DNA of 64,000 bases from Metabacillus sp. KUDC1714 (GTDB lineage: Bacteria; Bacillota; Bacilli; Bacillales; Bacillaceae), in NCBI RefSeq assembly GCF_014217835.1, contig NZ_CP055263.1, positions 4,095,501-4,159,500 on the forward strand, written 5' to 3'. Numbering within the stretch: the stretch's first letter is position 1; each line of letters starts with the position of its first letter. The position numbers and the translations under genes are program-made. Below are positions 8,728 through 17,434 of the stretch, piece after piece. The notes under the pieces were generated by a model. That model was not told the DNA's origin. It worked only from the letters and a program-made list of their open reading frames with translations, and did no database searches.

Positions 8728-9654
8728 TTAATTTGTTGTTTGCTCTTCTAATGACTCAAGTTCTGCTCTTAACTTTTGATGATCTAAATTTTCCCCAATA
8801 AATACGAGTGTGTTTTTCATCTTCATTTGTTCCTTCAAATATAACGGCATACCATAGGAATATTGAAAAAGAAAATTGTCCTGTGAATGGGTAAAGGAGA
8901 TATAGCCTTTTATCCGATAGATCGTATCAGGCATGTCCTTTAAAAATTGTTCAAATCTTTCTACATCGATACGTTTTGAAAATGTATGGACAATTGTACG
9001 CATATGTAATGTATCATGAACATGTGCTTGCTCATGTTGTTTTTTTGCTATTCTATTGTTAATCTGCAACTGTGATAAAGGAATATTTGCAAATTCAGTC
9101 ATTAAAAGCTTTCCATTTTTGTTCAATGCCTGAATCTCTGAAACAAGGGTTGCCTTTTCAGCTTCTGAAAGTCTGTCAACTTTATTTAATAAAAGAATAT
9201 CAGCATGCTGAACCTGCTCTAATAAAAGCTTTCGTAATTGGATGCTTAAACTTGAGCGGTCTTGCCATCTATTTGCATCAATTAACGTAACAATTGCTTG
9301 TACAGAAAGTTTTTCAGCAAAAAGCGGAGACATACAGGCATCAAGAACCTCAATTGGATGTGCGACTCCTGTTGTTTCAATATAAATCGCATCAAGCTCA
9401 TATTCCTTTAGCATGTTATCTAACTGCACTTCAAGCTGTCCTTGGATCGTACAGCATACACATCCATTTAATAGCTCCTTTAATGGTGTTTCTTGTGGTA
9501 CGGCGTTCGAATCAATTGATATTTCGCCAAGTTCATTCATAATGACTGCGATTTTTCGTTTCAGTATCTTTTCTTGAGAAAGAATGTTTTGGAGTAATGT
9601 AGTTTTGCCGGCTCCAAGAAAGCCAGATAAAATATAAAGCTCTACAGGCTTCAT
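8728..9654 (-). CDS. COG0523/CobW-family GTPase, probable metallochaperone
   Basis: 308 residues. The G3E GTPase signatures are complete: Walker A GFLGAGKTT (11-19), MNELGE (39-44), the metal-binding CVCC (65-68), ETTG (93-96) and NKVD (157-160). A histidine-rich stretch (KKQHEQAHVHDTLH) lies near 205-220, and the CobW C-terminal domain follows. Family members insert or deliver zinc, cobalt or iron to client enzymes under metal limitation (B. subtilis YciC and YjiA relatives). The 3' neighbour lytS is unrelated, and a hairpin separates the two. No Zur box could be identified by eye, so the metal is not assigned. Confidence 0.88.
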   Translation of the reverse strand: MKPVELYILSGFLGAGKTTLLQNILSQEKILKRKIAVIMNELGEISIDSNAVPQETPLKELLNGCVCCTIQGQLEVQLDNMLKEYELDAIYIETTGVAHPIEVLDACMSPLFAEKLSVQAIVTLIDANRWQDRSSLSIQLRKLLLEQVQHADILLLNKVDRLSEAEKATLVSEIQALNKNGKLLMTEFANIPLSQLQINNRIAKKQHEQAHVHDTLHMRTIVHTFSKRIDVERFEQFLKDMPDTIYRIKGYISFTHSQDNFLFQYSYGMPLYLKEQMKMKNTLVFIGENLDHQKLRAELESLEEQTTN

Positions 9655-9679
9655 TTAAATTCCCTCATTTCTATTCAAT

Positions 9680-9717
9680 AAAAAGGGGTCTGACTTAAAT
9701 AGAAATTGTCTGACCCC
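9680..9717 (-). terminator. ampS terminator
   Basis: On the minus strand GGGGTCAGAC pairs with GTCAGACCCC apart from one central mismatch (plus-strand arms 9685-9694 and 9708-9717), followed by TTTTT. It lies 35 bases past the ampS stop. Confidence 0.75.
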
Positions 9718-9752
9718 ATCAGGTTATACGATTTGAGCTAACAGATTTTTAC

Positions 9753-10985
9753 TTAAAATGCCCATGTTCCTTTTCTGAATATCGCTTCTGTTGTTCCATC
9801 TTCTAATACGCCATCAATATCCATATCAGCTGAACCAATCATAAAGTCAACATGAGTAATACTAGAGTTTACGCCAACCTTCTCCAGTTCCTCACGTGAC
9901 ATTTTTTTCCCACCTTCTACACAGAAAGCATAGCCGTTTCCGATTGCTAAATGGTTTGAAGCATTTTCATCAAATAATGTGTTGTAAAAAAGGATGCCAG
10001 ATTGCGAAATTGGTGAATCATGTGCAACTAATGCAATCTCTCCTAAATAATGGGATCCTTCGTCAGTTTCAACCAATTGTTTTAATACTTCTTCACCTTT
10101 TTTAGCTTTTACATTTACAATTCGTCCATTTTCAAATGTAAGTGTAAAATCGTCTATCAAATTCCCACTATAGCTAAGAGGTTTTGTACTTTGGACAACA
10201 CCATTTACACCGTTACGAGATGGAACAGTGAATACCTCTTCTGTCGGCATATTTGCCATAAAGAAGTTTCCTTTCTCATTTTCGCTACCAGCACCAACCC
10301 ATGTATGTGTATCATGTAGCTCAATCGTTAGATCTGTCCCAGTTGCCTTGTAATGAAGCTTTTTATATTTTTTATTATTTAAGTGATAAACTCTTTTATG
10401 TAGATTGTTGTTATGCTCTTCCCAGGCTATTACTGGGTCTTTTTGATCCACTCGAGTTGTTCTAAAGATTGCTTCCCAAAGTTTTTCAACCTGTTTATCT
10501 TCACTTTCATTGGAAAAAACCTTTGCTGCCCATTCCTTTGAAGCAGCTGCAATGACTGTCCAGCTTGCTTTATCAGCTTGTAAATAATTTCGATATTTTG
10601 TTAAAGCAATTCCAGCAGCTTTTGTTGATGCTGCAATTCGTTTTGGATCAATCCCACTTAATAGGTCAGGGTCAGATGAAATGATTGACATAAAAGCACC
10701 GTCATTTTCCGCTAGTGTTTCTAATCCTTGTGCTTTCCATTCAGGGTAATCACTTAACGCGTCCTCTGATGCAAGCTCAAAGCGTGTTCTTGTAATCATA
10801 TCATCATGCCATTCTACATACACATTTCTTGCTCCAGCCTCATATGCTTTTTTGACAACAAGACGAACAAATTCTGCTACCTCAGTAGAAGCGTTTATAA
10901 CTAAATTTTGATTTTGTTGAATATTAACACCGACGCGAACAGCTAGTTCTGCATATTTCTCTAAGTTTAGTTGAAAATTTGACAC
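9753..10985 (-). CDS. ampS: Aminopeptidase AmpS (M29 family)
   Basis: A cytoplasmic metal-dependent aminopeptidase that trims N-terminal residues from peptides. I choose GTG at 10983-10985 because AAGGAGG lies eight bases upstream; this gives 410 residues, the size of B. subtilis AmpS. The upstream in-frame start at 11024 would add 13 residues without a ribosome binding site. M29 motifs are present: TEEVFTVPSRNGVNG near 248-262, DEGSHYLGE near 308-316, NHLAIGNGYAF near 344-354 and the C-terminal HVDFMIGS. It is transcribed alone, opposite the acyl-CoA dehydrogenase gene, and keeps its B. subtilis position upstream of ykpC and mreBH. Confidence 0.93.
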   Translation of the reverse strand: MSNFQLNLEKYAELAVRVGVNIQQNQNLVINASTEVAEFVRLVVKKAYEAGARNVYVEWHDDMITRTRFELASEDALSDYPEWKAQGLETLAENDGAFMSIISSDPDLLSGIDPKRIAASTKAAGIALTKYRNYLQADKASWTVIAAASKEWAAKVFSNESEDKQVEKLWEAIFRTTRVDQKDPVIAWEEHNNNLHKRVYHLNNKKYKKLHYKATGTDLTIELHDTHTWVGAGSENEKGNFFMANMPTEEVFTVPSRNGVNGVVQSTKPLSYSGNLIDDFTLTFENGRIVNVKAKKGEEVLKQLVETDEGSHYLGEIALVAHDSPISQSGILFYNTLFDENASNHLAIGNGYAFCVEGGKKMSREELEKVGVNSSITHVDFMIGSADMDIDGVLEDGTTEAIFRKGTWAF

Positions 10986-11154
10986 AACTTTAACCTCCTT
11001 ATATGTATAGAATAAATCCCCCAATTAAGGGTAGTTTTATATTATTATTTTATCAAAACAATCTAGAGAAAGAAAAGATAAAGCCTTTTCATAAGCCAAA
11101 TAACTTTATGTGTTGCTAGAAAATAATTACAATAGAGAGTAATGGGGTGATCAC

Positions 11155-12318
11155 GTGAATTATTTAGACGAACAATTTATTAAAACAACAACTCAAAAGG
11201 AATTGCTAGTAAAAACAGAAGTGCTAGCAAAAGAATTTTCGTTAACGGCTGAACAATATGATCAAGAAGGTGCTTTTCCATTTAAACACTTTGATCAATT
11301 AAAGAAAGAGGGTTATTTAAAGTTAACGATTCCGAAACAATATGGGGGAGACGGTGCATCATTATATGAATTTTTACTAGTACAAGAAAAAATCGCTCAA
11401 GGTGATGCAGCTACAGCTTTGTCACTAGGATGGCATCTAAGTATAATTATGCAATTAAATGAAACTCAAACCTGGGATACCAAAACATTTGAAAAAATTT
11501 GTAAGGAAATTATTACTGATCAAAAGTTAATCAATAGTGCTGCGACAGAACCAAATTCTGGGAGTCCAGCAAGAGGTGGGAAGCCAGAAACAATAGCTAA
11601 AAAAAATGAGAATAAATGGTTGATAAACGGGAAAAAGATATTTACTTCTTTAGCACCTGCACTTGATTATTTCATCGTACCGGCAACAATTGAAGAAACA
11701 GGAGAAATCGGTGATTTTCTTATTCCGCGATCACAGATAGGTTTATCAATTGAGGAAACATGGGATACTTTAGGAATGCGTGGTACAAGAAGTGATGATT
11801 TGATATTGCACAATGTTGAAGTACCACTTGAGGCATTAGTAGAAAGAAAGCAGAAAAAGGTAAGACCTGCTGCACAAGGATGGCTTCTTCATATTCCGGC
11901 CTGTTATATCGGTATTGCGATTTCCGCTAGAAATGAGGCTGTAGAGTTCGCTAAAACTTATCAACCGACAAGTCTGCCTCATCCAATAAAGGATGTTCCT
12001 GAGGTCCGTAGAAAGGTTGCTGAAATAGATCTAAAGCTTACGACAGCAAGAACGTTTATGTATTCAGTTGCTGAAAAGTGGGATATAGCACCAGATGAAC
12101 GAGCACAGTTAGCTTATGATTTAGCGGTAGCGAAGTCAATTGTGACCAATACAGCTGTAGAAGTAGTTGATCTTGCAATGAGAATTGTTGGAGGACAAAG
12201 TCTATTTAGGTCAAATGCACTTCAAAGACATTATCGTGATGTGCGCGCTGGACTACACAACCCACCTTCAGATGATATTACATTGAAAATTTTAGCAGAC
12301 CGAGCATTTCGAGACTGA
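11155..12318 (+). CDS. Acyl-CoA dehydrogenase family protein
   Basis: 387 residues starting at GTG after GGGGTGA. The flavoprotein fold is recognisable in order: an N-terminal helical part with IPKQYGGDGAS (about 57-67), the middle beta domain with AATEPNSGSPARGG (about 130-143) and WDTLGMRGTRSDD, and the C-terminal helical FAD-binding part with MRIVGGQSLFRSNALQRHYRDVRAG. It resembles the broad acyl-CoA dehydrogenase family that includes B. subtilis YdbM; it has no fatty-acid operon around it, so the exact substrate (acyl-CoA or another thioester or sulfur compound) is not assigned. It is monocistronic, with a hairpin terminator downstream. Confidence 0.88.
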   Translation: MNYLDEQFIKTTTQKELLVKTEVLAKEFSLTAEQYDQEGAFPFKHFDQLKKEGYLKLTIPKQYGGDGASLYEFLLVQEKIAQGDAATALSLGWHLSIIMQLNETQTWDTKTFEKICKEIITDQKLINSAATEPNSGSPARGGKPETIAKKNENKWLINGKKIFTSLAPALDYFIVPATIEETGEIGDFLIPRSQIGLSIEETWDTLGMRGTRSDDLILHNVEVPLEALVERKQKKVRPAAQGWLLHIPACYIGIAISARNEAVEFAKTYQPTSLPHPIKDVPEVRRKVAEIDLKLTTARTFMYSVAEKWDIAPDERAQLAYDLAVAKSIVTNTAVEVVDLAMRIVGGQSLFRSNALQRHYRDVRAGLHNPPSDDITLKILADRAFRD

Positions 12319-12384
12319 AAATTCTTTTTTGTAATGTATTGTTATATTTGCTTGAAGTACATACATTTTTATAATAAACAAATG

Positions 12385-12423
12385 GCATACAAGAATCTCA
12401 CACAAGTTTAGATTCTTGTATGC
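12385..12423. terminator. Bidirectional hairpin terminator
   Basis: GCATACAAGAATCT (12385-12398) pairs perfectly with AGATTCTTGTATGC (12410-12423). It lies between the acyl-CoA dehydrogenase gene and the convergent small membrane protein gene, and should end both transcripts. T-runs are short on both sides. Confidence 0.75.
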
Positions 12424-12454
12424 TTACCTATGTAATCCAAAATTTAATGTCACA

Positions 12455-12724
12455 CTATACACCTGATGCTATAGACATCAAATACATCACACCGCTTCCA
12501 AACATCAAGATACCAATCACATAAATATTGATGATGGCTCCGATTATTCCTTTCTTTGAAAACATAACGATAAATGAATAGGTAAACCCAAGCAAAAGAA
12601 TACCTATAAAAACTGGAATTGTATATGGACCAAGCCCACCACTTATTAACAATAAAACTGCAACTGTAGGGAAACTAAACGGGATAAAATTCAATAATGT
12701 AGGTTGTTTATTACTCTGATCCAA
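12455..12724 (-). CDS. Small membrane protein downstream of the YkpC-like gene
   Basis: 89 residues starting at TTG with AAGGAAGG upstream. After a short polar N-terminus there are three hydrophobic segments, at about 17-35, 37-55 and 60-85, so it is almost entirely membrane-embedded. I do not recognise the family. It begins 21 bases after the stop of the YkpC-like secreted micropeptide and shares its direction, so the two are probably one operon. A role linked to that peptide (export, immunity or sensing) is only a guess from the arrangement. Confidence 0.75.
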   Translation of the reverse strand: MDQSNKQPTLLNFIPFSFPTVAVLLLISGGLGPYTIPVFIGILLLGFTYSFIVMFSKKGIIGAIINIYVIGILMFGSGVMYLMSIASGV

Positions 12725-12745
12725 TGTTATTACCTTCCTTTCTAG

Positions 12746-12883
12746 TTACTCTCCTTGGACTTGGACAATTTCATCATTGCTTGCTGGGCTCGCTGGCATA
12801 TTCGCAAGGGATACACTCATACCTCCCATAATGATGACAGCTAAAGTTAAACTAATGATAATACGTCTACTAAGATCTTTCAC
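12746..12883 (-). CDS. ykpC: YkpC-like secreted or membrane micropeptide
   Basis: A 45-residue gene starting with GTG at 12881-12883, seven bases after GGGAGG. The product has a basic N-terminus (KDLSRR), a hydrophobic stretch at residues 8-27 ending SVSLA, then an 18-residue polar tail with Pro, Ser and acidic residues. It therefore looks like an exported peptide or a single-pass membrane peptide. The position between ampS and mreBH matches the 44-residue B. subtilis gene ykpC, and the GGMS-SLANMP-type pattern fits what I recall of that protein. The pre-pro layout also resembles Phr peptides, but no Rap gene is near. It is translated ahead of the 89-residue membrane protein. Confidence 0.75.
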   Translation of the reverse strand: MKDLSRRIIISLTLAVIIMGGMSVSLANMPASPASNDEIVQVQGE

Positions 12884-13305
12884 AAATTAACCTCCCAATG
12901 TATTCATATAAAAGACGAAATGGCTGCTGAAAAAGTTTCATTGCCATATTAATCTTCAAAAAAAAATTTTAAATAGCACCATAAAATCCATCACTCCATA
13001 ACTAGTAAGCCAAACATAATTTATTCATAAAAATTGGAAAAGATGCTGTTTTTTATGTAAATTTTATGTAAAGTTGATTTTTTGATAAAAAAGACTACTT
13101 GAATTTGATATCTTTTATGTGGATTTGTTTTGTTTAAAGAAATTTTTTCCAGTAAGATGGGAGTTTTAAATAATAATAAAAAAGCTCATGGAGAAGAATA
13201 ATTCTACATGAGCTTTTTAGATTTCTAGTTAGTTGGTGTTTTTATTAGTGAATTTTTTAGCTGGTAGCTTAAAAAAAATTTTTTATAAAAATGTGAGACT
13301 GTACT
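12884..13305. other. Intergenic region between mreBH and the YkpC-like gene
   Basis: Very AT-rich. It holds the symmetrical terminator at 13178-13218 and, to the left, must hold the promoter of the YkpC-like operon, which I cannot place confidently. No further ORF with a ribosome binding site is seen. Confidence 0.5.
13178..13218. terminator. mreBH terminator
   Basis: AAAAAGCTCATG (13179-13190) pairs with CATGAGCTTTTT (13207-13218). The A-run and T-run flanks make it usable in both directions; it lies about 88 bases beyond the mreBH stop. Confidence 0.85.
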
Positions 13306-14313
13306 CTACTTTGCAGTTTTTAGGAGCTTACTAATAACAGTTAACGATCTACCTGTACCGATTGCAACTGATTCCAATGGATTTGGAGCAATGTGAACAG
13401 GAACAACGATTTCTTCACTAAGCCAATCCTGTATACCTTTCATTAAAGCTCCACCACCTGTTAAGATGACTCCTCGATCTACAATATCTCCACTAAGCTC
13501 AGGGGGGCAATCTTCCAGTGTGGCGCGTATTGCCTCTAAAATGTGTAATAAAGATTCTTTAATTGCATCTTGCATTTCAAAAGAGGAAACGTTAATAGTT
13601 TTTGGTAGTCCAGTCACTAAATCTCTGCCACGTATGTCCATTGTTTCCTTCTCATGTTTTACTAGCGCATAGCCAATTTCCATTTTCATTTGTTCTGCAG
13701 TTCGTTCACCAATTAAAAGGTTGTAATTTTTACGGATATATTGAATGATATCTTCGTCTAATTGATCACCGGCAATACGAATAGAATGAACAGAAACAAC
13801 ACCACCAAATGAAATAATCGCAACTTCAGTTGTTCCACCACCAATATCAACAACTACATTCGCTATCGGTTCATCTACAGGTAGATCTGCACCAATCGCA
13901 GCGGCCACAGGTTCTTCAATTAAATGGACCTGTTTTGCTCCGGAGCTCTTAATCGCATCTACAATTGCTCTTCTTTCGACAGATGTAGCTCCTGATGGTG
14001 TACAAACGACAACTGTAGGTTTTCGCATTGACATGCCAAGCTTACGTGAAGCAATTTTCATAATATGTCGTAACATATCTGTCGTAATATCATAATCAGC
14101 AATGACTCCATCTTTAAGTGGTCTTACCGCGACAATTTTTCCAGGTGTTTTTCCAATCATACTTTTTGCTTCAGATCCAACCGCCAACACTTTTTTTGTT
14201 GTTGTATCAATTGCAACAACGGATGGTTCATTAAGAATAATCCCCTTATTTTTACTATAAACCAATATATTTGCAGTGCCCAAATCTATTCCTAGTTCAT
14301 TATTAGCTAACAT
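13306..14313 (-). CDS. mreBH: Rod-shape protein MreBH (actin homologue)
   Basis: 335 residues, exactly the length I remember for B. subtilis MreBH. The actin-fold ATP-binding motifs are present: [11 protein letters not shown] near the N-terminus, [15 protein letters not shown] near residues 153-168 and [12 protein letters not shown] near 285-297. MreBH assembles under the membrane and guides lateral wall synthesis and the autolysin LytE. The genome position next to ykpC and ampS separates it from mreB and mbl. The abh-kinC genes that follow mreBH in B. subtilis are absent here and inhA takes their place. A GCCCCCAAA stretch about 60-70 bases upstream recalls the C-rich -35 of SigI promoters, the known regulator of mreBH. 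Confidence 0.93.
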   Translation of the reverse strand: MLANNELGIDLGTANILVYSKNKGIILNEPSVVAIDTTTKKVLAVGSEAKSMIGKTPGKIVAVRPLKDGVIADYDITTDMLRHIMKIASRKLGMSMRKPTVVVCTPSGATSVERRAIVDAIKSSGAKQVHLIEEPVAAAIGADLPVDEPIANVVVDIGGGTTEVAIISFGGVVSVHSIRIAGDQLDEDIIQYIRKNYNLLIGERTAEQMKMEIGYALVKHEKETMDIRGRDLVTGLPKTINVSSFEMQDAIKESLLHILEAIRATLEDCPPELSGDIVDRGVILTGGGALMKGIQDWLSEEIVVPVHIAPNPLESVAIGTGRSLTVISKLLKTAK

Positions 14314-14816
14314 TATTAATCAAACCTCTTTTCTACTAACTTTCTTATAGAGTTTGTAGAAGTTTGTTGTTTTTTGGGGGCTGACATCATTTTGATAAGA
14401 GACCGTCATCATATTGTCATATTGACGTCATAAAACATACAGGATTTCACAGCAGATCACATATGGATATTGTATATTTATTTTTTCTGGAAAAGCTTTC
14501 TTAGTTTATTAAAAGCTTTAAAGAAAAAATGATTTAAAGTATTTAAGTGAATGAATACTTAAAATTAAAAAAGTGGATTATTAGTTGTGGATTTGACAAG
14601 AGAGAAGAGTAAATACGACAAAAATATCAATGTGTTTTATTTTGTAAGCACTTACATATACCTATTTAATGTTTAAAAAATAGGACAAACGAATGTAATT
14701 TAATTTTAAAAAATGGAATTTTCGGACTATTTATTATATTCATATAAAATTTATAATAGATTTGTAGTTGCTAATATTTTTACTAGAAAAGTAATTTGTG
14801 AAAAGGGGGACTATTT
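14314..14816. other. Divergent intergenic region mreBH / inhA
   Basis: About 500 bases, very AT-rich. It contains a C-rich element on the minus strand (AGCCCCCAAAAAA, about 14371-14383) that could be a SigI -35 for mreBH, a cre-like palindrome at 14643-14656, and TATAAT at 14752-14757 that could be the -10 of inhA although a good -35 is missing. No gene is seen. Confidence 0.5.
14643..14656. promoter_or_regulatory. cre-like palindrome upstream of inhA
   Basis: TGTAAGCACTTACA matches the cre consensus TGWAANCGNTNWCA at 13 of 14 positions; only the central CG is CA. The arms are perfectly palindromic. It lies 160 bases before the inhA start and about 96 bases before the candidate -10. Confidence 0.5.
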
Positions 14817-17219
14817 TTGCGGAAATTAAAAAGGGCTATTGAACGAAAAAACAGACGATGGAACAAAGTGTTTAAAATGACTGCAAGTTCAGTTGTGGCT
14901 GGAGGATTACTTTTCGGTACATATTTTCCGTTATCTTCAAGTGTACAAGCTGCTTCAGAACTTCCGGAATCAGCTCCAATTGATTGGAACATTGTACCTG
15001 AAGACCGACTTGGAGAAGCACTGAAGGAGCAAGGAGTTATTTCAAAAAAAGCAACAGCTTCACAAGTGAAAAAGGCAGTAAAAGATTATATTGAGAAAAA
15101 GCAGGGTGTTAAGGAGAAAGTCGATTCACATGATCACTCAACTGAAAAACTGATTGATAAAAAATCGAAGGACTTCTTACAGAAACAAAAGGAAAAATTA
15201 ACAAAACAATTAAATAAAGGTCACAAAAATTATAAAAAGGGAAAACCTAATGGCTATGTAAAAGTAGATTCTGCTAAACAAGCAAAATATAATGGTAGTG
15301 TTCGCACTGATAAAGTACTAGTGTTACTAACAGAATTTAAAGATTTTAAACATAACAATGTTGTACAAGAAGACGGATATATGTATGCAAGTGATTTTAA
15401 TCGTGAGCATTATCAAAAATTAATGTTTGGTGATAGAGAATTTACGCTTTTTAATGGTGAAAAGGTTAAAACATTTAAACAATTTTATGAGGAGCAATCA
15501 GGAGGGAGCTACACGGTAGATGGAACTGTTTCAGATTGGTTAACTGTCCCAGGTAATGCTCGAGAATATGGTGACGATAATCCTGCAGGTGGGCACGACA
15601 ACTTAGATCCACAAGGCCCGCGTGATCTTGTAAAGGATGCTTTAAATTCAGCTGTTGAATCTGGAATCGATTTAGCTGAGTATGATCAATTTGATTTATA
15701 TGATCTTGATGGTGATGGAAATCAAAATGAACCAGACGGATTAGTTGATCATTTAATGATTATCCATGCAGGTACAGGTCAGGAGGCTGGTGGTGGTAAA
15801 TTAGGTAATGATGCCGTATGGTCACACCGCTGGACCTTGGATGGCGTTTATCCTGTAGAAGGGTCAACTGCTAAGGTAGACTATTGGGGTGGCAGAATGG
15901 GTGCATTTGATTATACGATTCAACCTGAAGACGGTGCTGTAGGGGTATTTGCCCATGAATTTGGACATGATTTAGGATTGCCTGATGAATATGATACACA
16001 ATACTCTGGTCATGGTGAGCCTGTTGCTTCCTGGTCAATCATGAGCGGAGGTAGCTGGAATGGAAATATTGCAGGGACAGCTCCGACAAGCTTTTCACCA
16101 CAAAATAAGGAGTTTTTCCAAACAACGATGGGTGGAAATTGGGCAAATATTGTAGAAGTTGATTATGATGATATCGATAAAAAAGGATTTGCCTCAGTTA
16201 TCGATCAAAGTGTTACAAAATCGAAAAATCCTGGTATTGTAAAAGTGAATTTGCCAGAGAAGGATGTTCAAGGAGTATTACCTGAATTTGGCAACAAGTA
16301 TTATTACAGTACAAAAGGTGATGATCTACACACAACATTAGAAACACCTGAATTTGACTTAACTAATGTAAATTCTGCTACATTTAATGCAAAAGCTTTC
16401 TATGAAGTTGAGTTTGATTATGATTATGTTTATGTCAATGCTGTATCAGAAGGTGCAGAACCGATTCAACTAGACGTAATAGGTGAGGAAAATACAAAAG
16501 ATGGCTATGAGTCAACTTTAGGTAAGTGGGCTAATCTCACATATGATTTAAGTCAATTTGCTGGTAAAAAGGTAAAAATAGTCTTTGAATATGTAACAGA
16601 CGGCGGTTTAGCTCCAGCAGGTTTTGCAATTGATGAGCTTTCAGTAACGGCTGATGAAACTGTAATCTTCACAGATAATGCAGAGGGAGAGGCTAAAGTA
16701 ACATTAGATGGTTTCATCACGTCAAATGGTTACTCTAAAGCTAAAAACTACTATTACCTTGAGTGGAGAAACTACTCTGGTTCAGACAAAGCCTTAGCCT
16801 ATTCACGTGGAGCTGTTTATAATACTGGATTAGTAGTTTGGTATGGTGATGAAAGCTATACAGATAACTGGGTGGGTATACATCCAGGAGCAGGTTTCTT
16901 AGGAGTTGTTGACTCACATCCAGAGGCTGTTTTCGGTACATTAAATGGACAAGCTACCGTATCTCAGAGTACACGTTACCAAGTGGCTGACGCTGCATTT
17001 TCATTAGACAAAACACCTGAATTTCTTGTTGATTCACCAACCCGTGGATTATATGAATTTTTAAGTTTAACTGGAACACGTAAATTTGATGATTCTAACT
17101 CCTATATCGACTCAGATCTTCCGGACGCTGGTCGAATTGTTCCACAATATGGATTGCAATTTGAAGTAATTGGTGAATCTCGAGATAATACCGCAGGAGC
17201 CGTTTGGATTCATAAGTAA
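14817..17219 (+). CDS. Immune inhibitor A-type secreted metalloprotease (M6)
   Basis: 800 residues starting at TTG after AAAAGGGGGA. A Sec signal peptide covers about 1-45: a basic N-terminus, a hydrophobic core near 23-40, and cleavage after VQA. A charged propeptide follows (about 50-160). The M6 catalytic domain carries the zinc motif [12 protein letters not shown] with His380, Glu381 and His384, and downstream [11 protein letters not shown]. An acidic calcium-binding-like stretch [13 protein letters not shown] lies at about 297-309. The C-terminal third is a jelly-roll and VEG-like region typical of InhA. Family members degrade host antimicrobial and matrix proteins and scavenge protein; this copy is complete. 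It is monocistronic, with a strong terminator. Confidence 0.95.
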   Translation: MRKLKRAIERKNRRWNKVFKMTASSVVAGGLLFGTYFPLSSSVQAASELPESAPIDWNIVPEDRLGEALKEQGVISKKATASQVKKAVKDYIEKKQGVKEKVDSHDHSTEKLIDKKSKDFLQKQKEKLTKQLNKGHKNYKKGKPNGYVKVDSAKQAKYNGSVRTDKVLVLLTEFKDFKHNNVVQEDGYMYASDFNREHYQKLMFGDREFTLFNGEKVKTFKQFYEEQSGGSYTVDGTVSDWLTVPGNAREYGDDNPAGGHDNLDPQGPRDLVKDALNSAVESGIDLAEYDQFDLYDLDGDGNQNEPDGLVDHLMIIHAGTGQEAGGGKLGNDAVWSHRWTLDGVYPVEGSTAKVDYWGGRMGAFDYTIQPEDGAVGVFAHEFGHDLGLPDEYDTQYSGHGEPVASWSIMSGGSWNGNIAGTAPTSFSPQNKEFFQTTMGGNWANIVEVDYDDIDKKGFASVIDQSVTKSKNPGIVKVNLPEKDVQGVLPEFGNKYYYSTKGDDLHTTLETPEFDLTNVNSATFNAKAFYEVEFDYDYVYVNAVSEGAEPIQLDVIGEENTKDGYESTLGKWANLTYDLSQFAGKKVKIVFEYVTDGGLAPAGFAIDELSVTADETVIFTDNAEGEAKVTLDGFITSNGYSKAKNYYYLEWRNYSGSDKALAYSRGAVYNTGLVVWYGDESYTDNWVGIHPGAGFLGVVDSHPEAVFGTLNGQATVSQSTRYQVADAAFSLDKTPEFLVDSPTRGLYEFLSLTGTRKFDDSNSYIDSDLPDAGRIVPQYGLQFEVIGESRDNTAGAVWIHK

Positions 17220-17230
17220 GATCAGTAAAA

Positions 17231-17280
17231 CTAACTCATTTGATTCTCTTTTAGAGGATATCAATGAGTTAGTTTTTTTT
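17231..17280 (+). terminator. inhA terminator
   Basis: CTAACTCATT (17231-17240) and the rest of the arm pair with AATGAGTTAG (17263-17272), followed by TTTTTTTT. Strong intrinsic terminator. Confidence 0.9.
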
Positions 17281-17366
17281 GACCGATCAATATGTATTTA
17301 AATTCAATTTATCCATTTTTGGTAAAATTCAAATTTGATCAATAGAGAAATGTTTCAATCTAAACA

Positions 17367-17375
17367 TGTTATACT
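17367..17375 (+). promoter_or_regulatory. Extended -10 promoter of recQ
   Basis: TGTTATACT is an extended -10 element about 60 bases before the recQ ATG. No clear -35 is present, and no SOS box of the B. subtilis type is visible near it. Confidence 0.4.
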
Positions 17376-17434
17376 AGAATTAGAAAATGAAAATTGTAAG
17401 TTTACAAGAACCATCAAAAAGCTAGGGTGATTAC

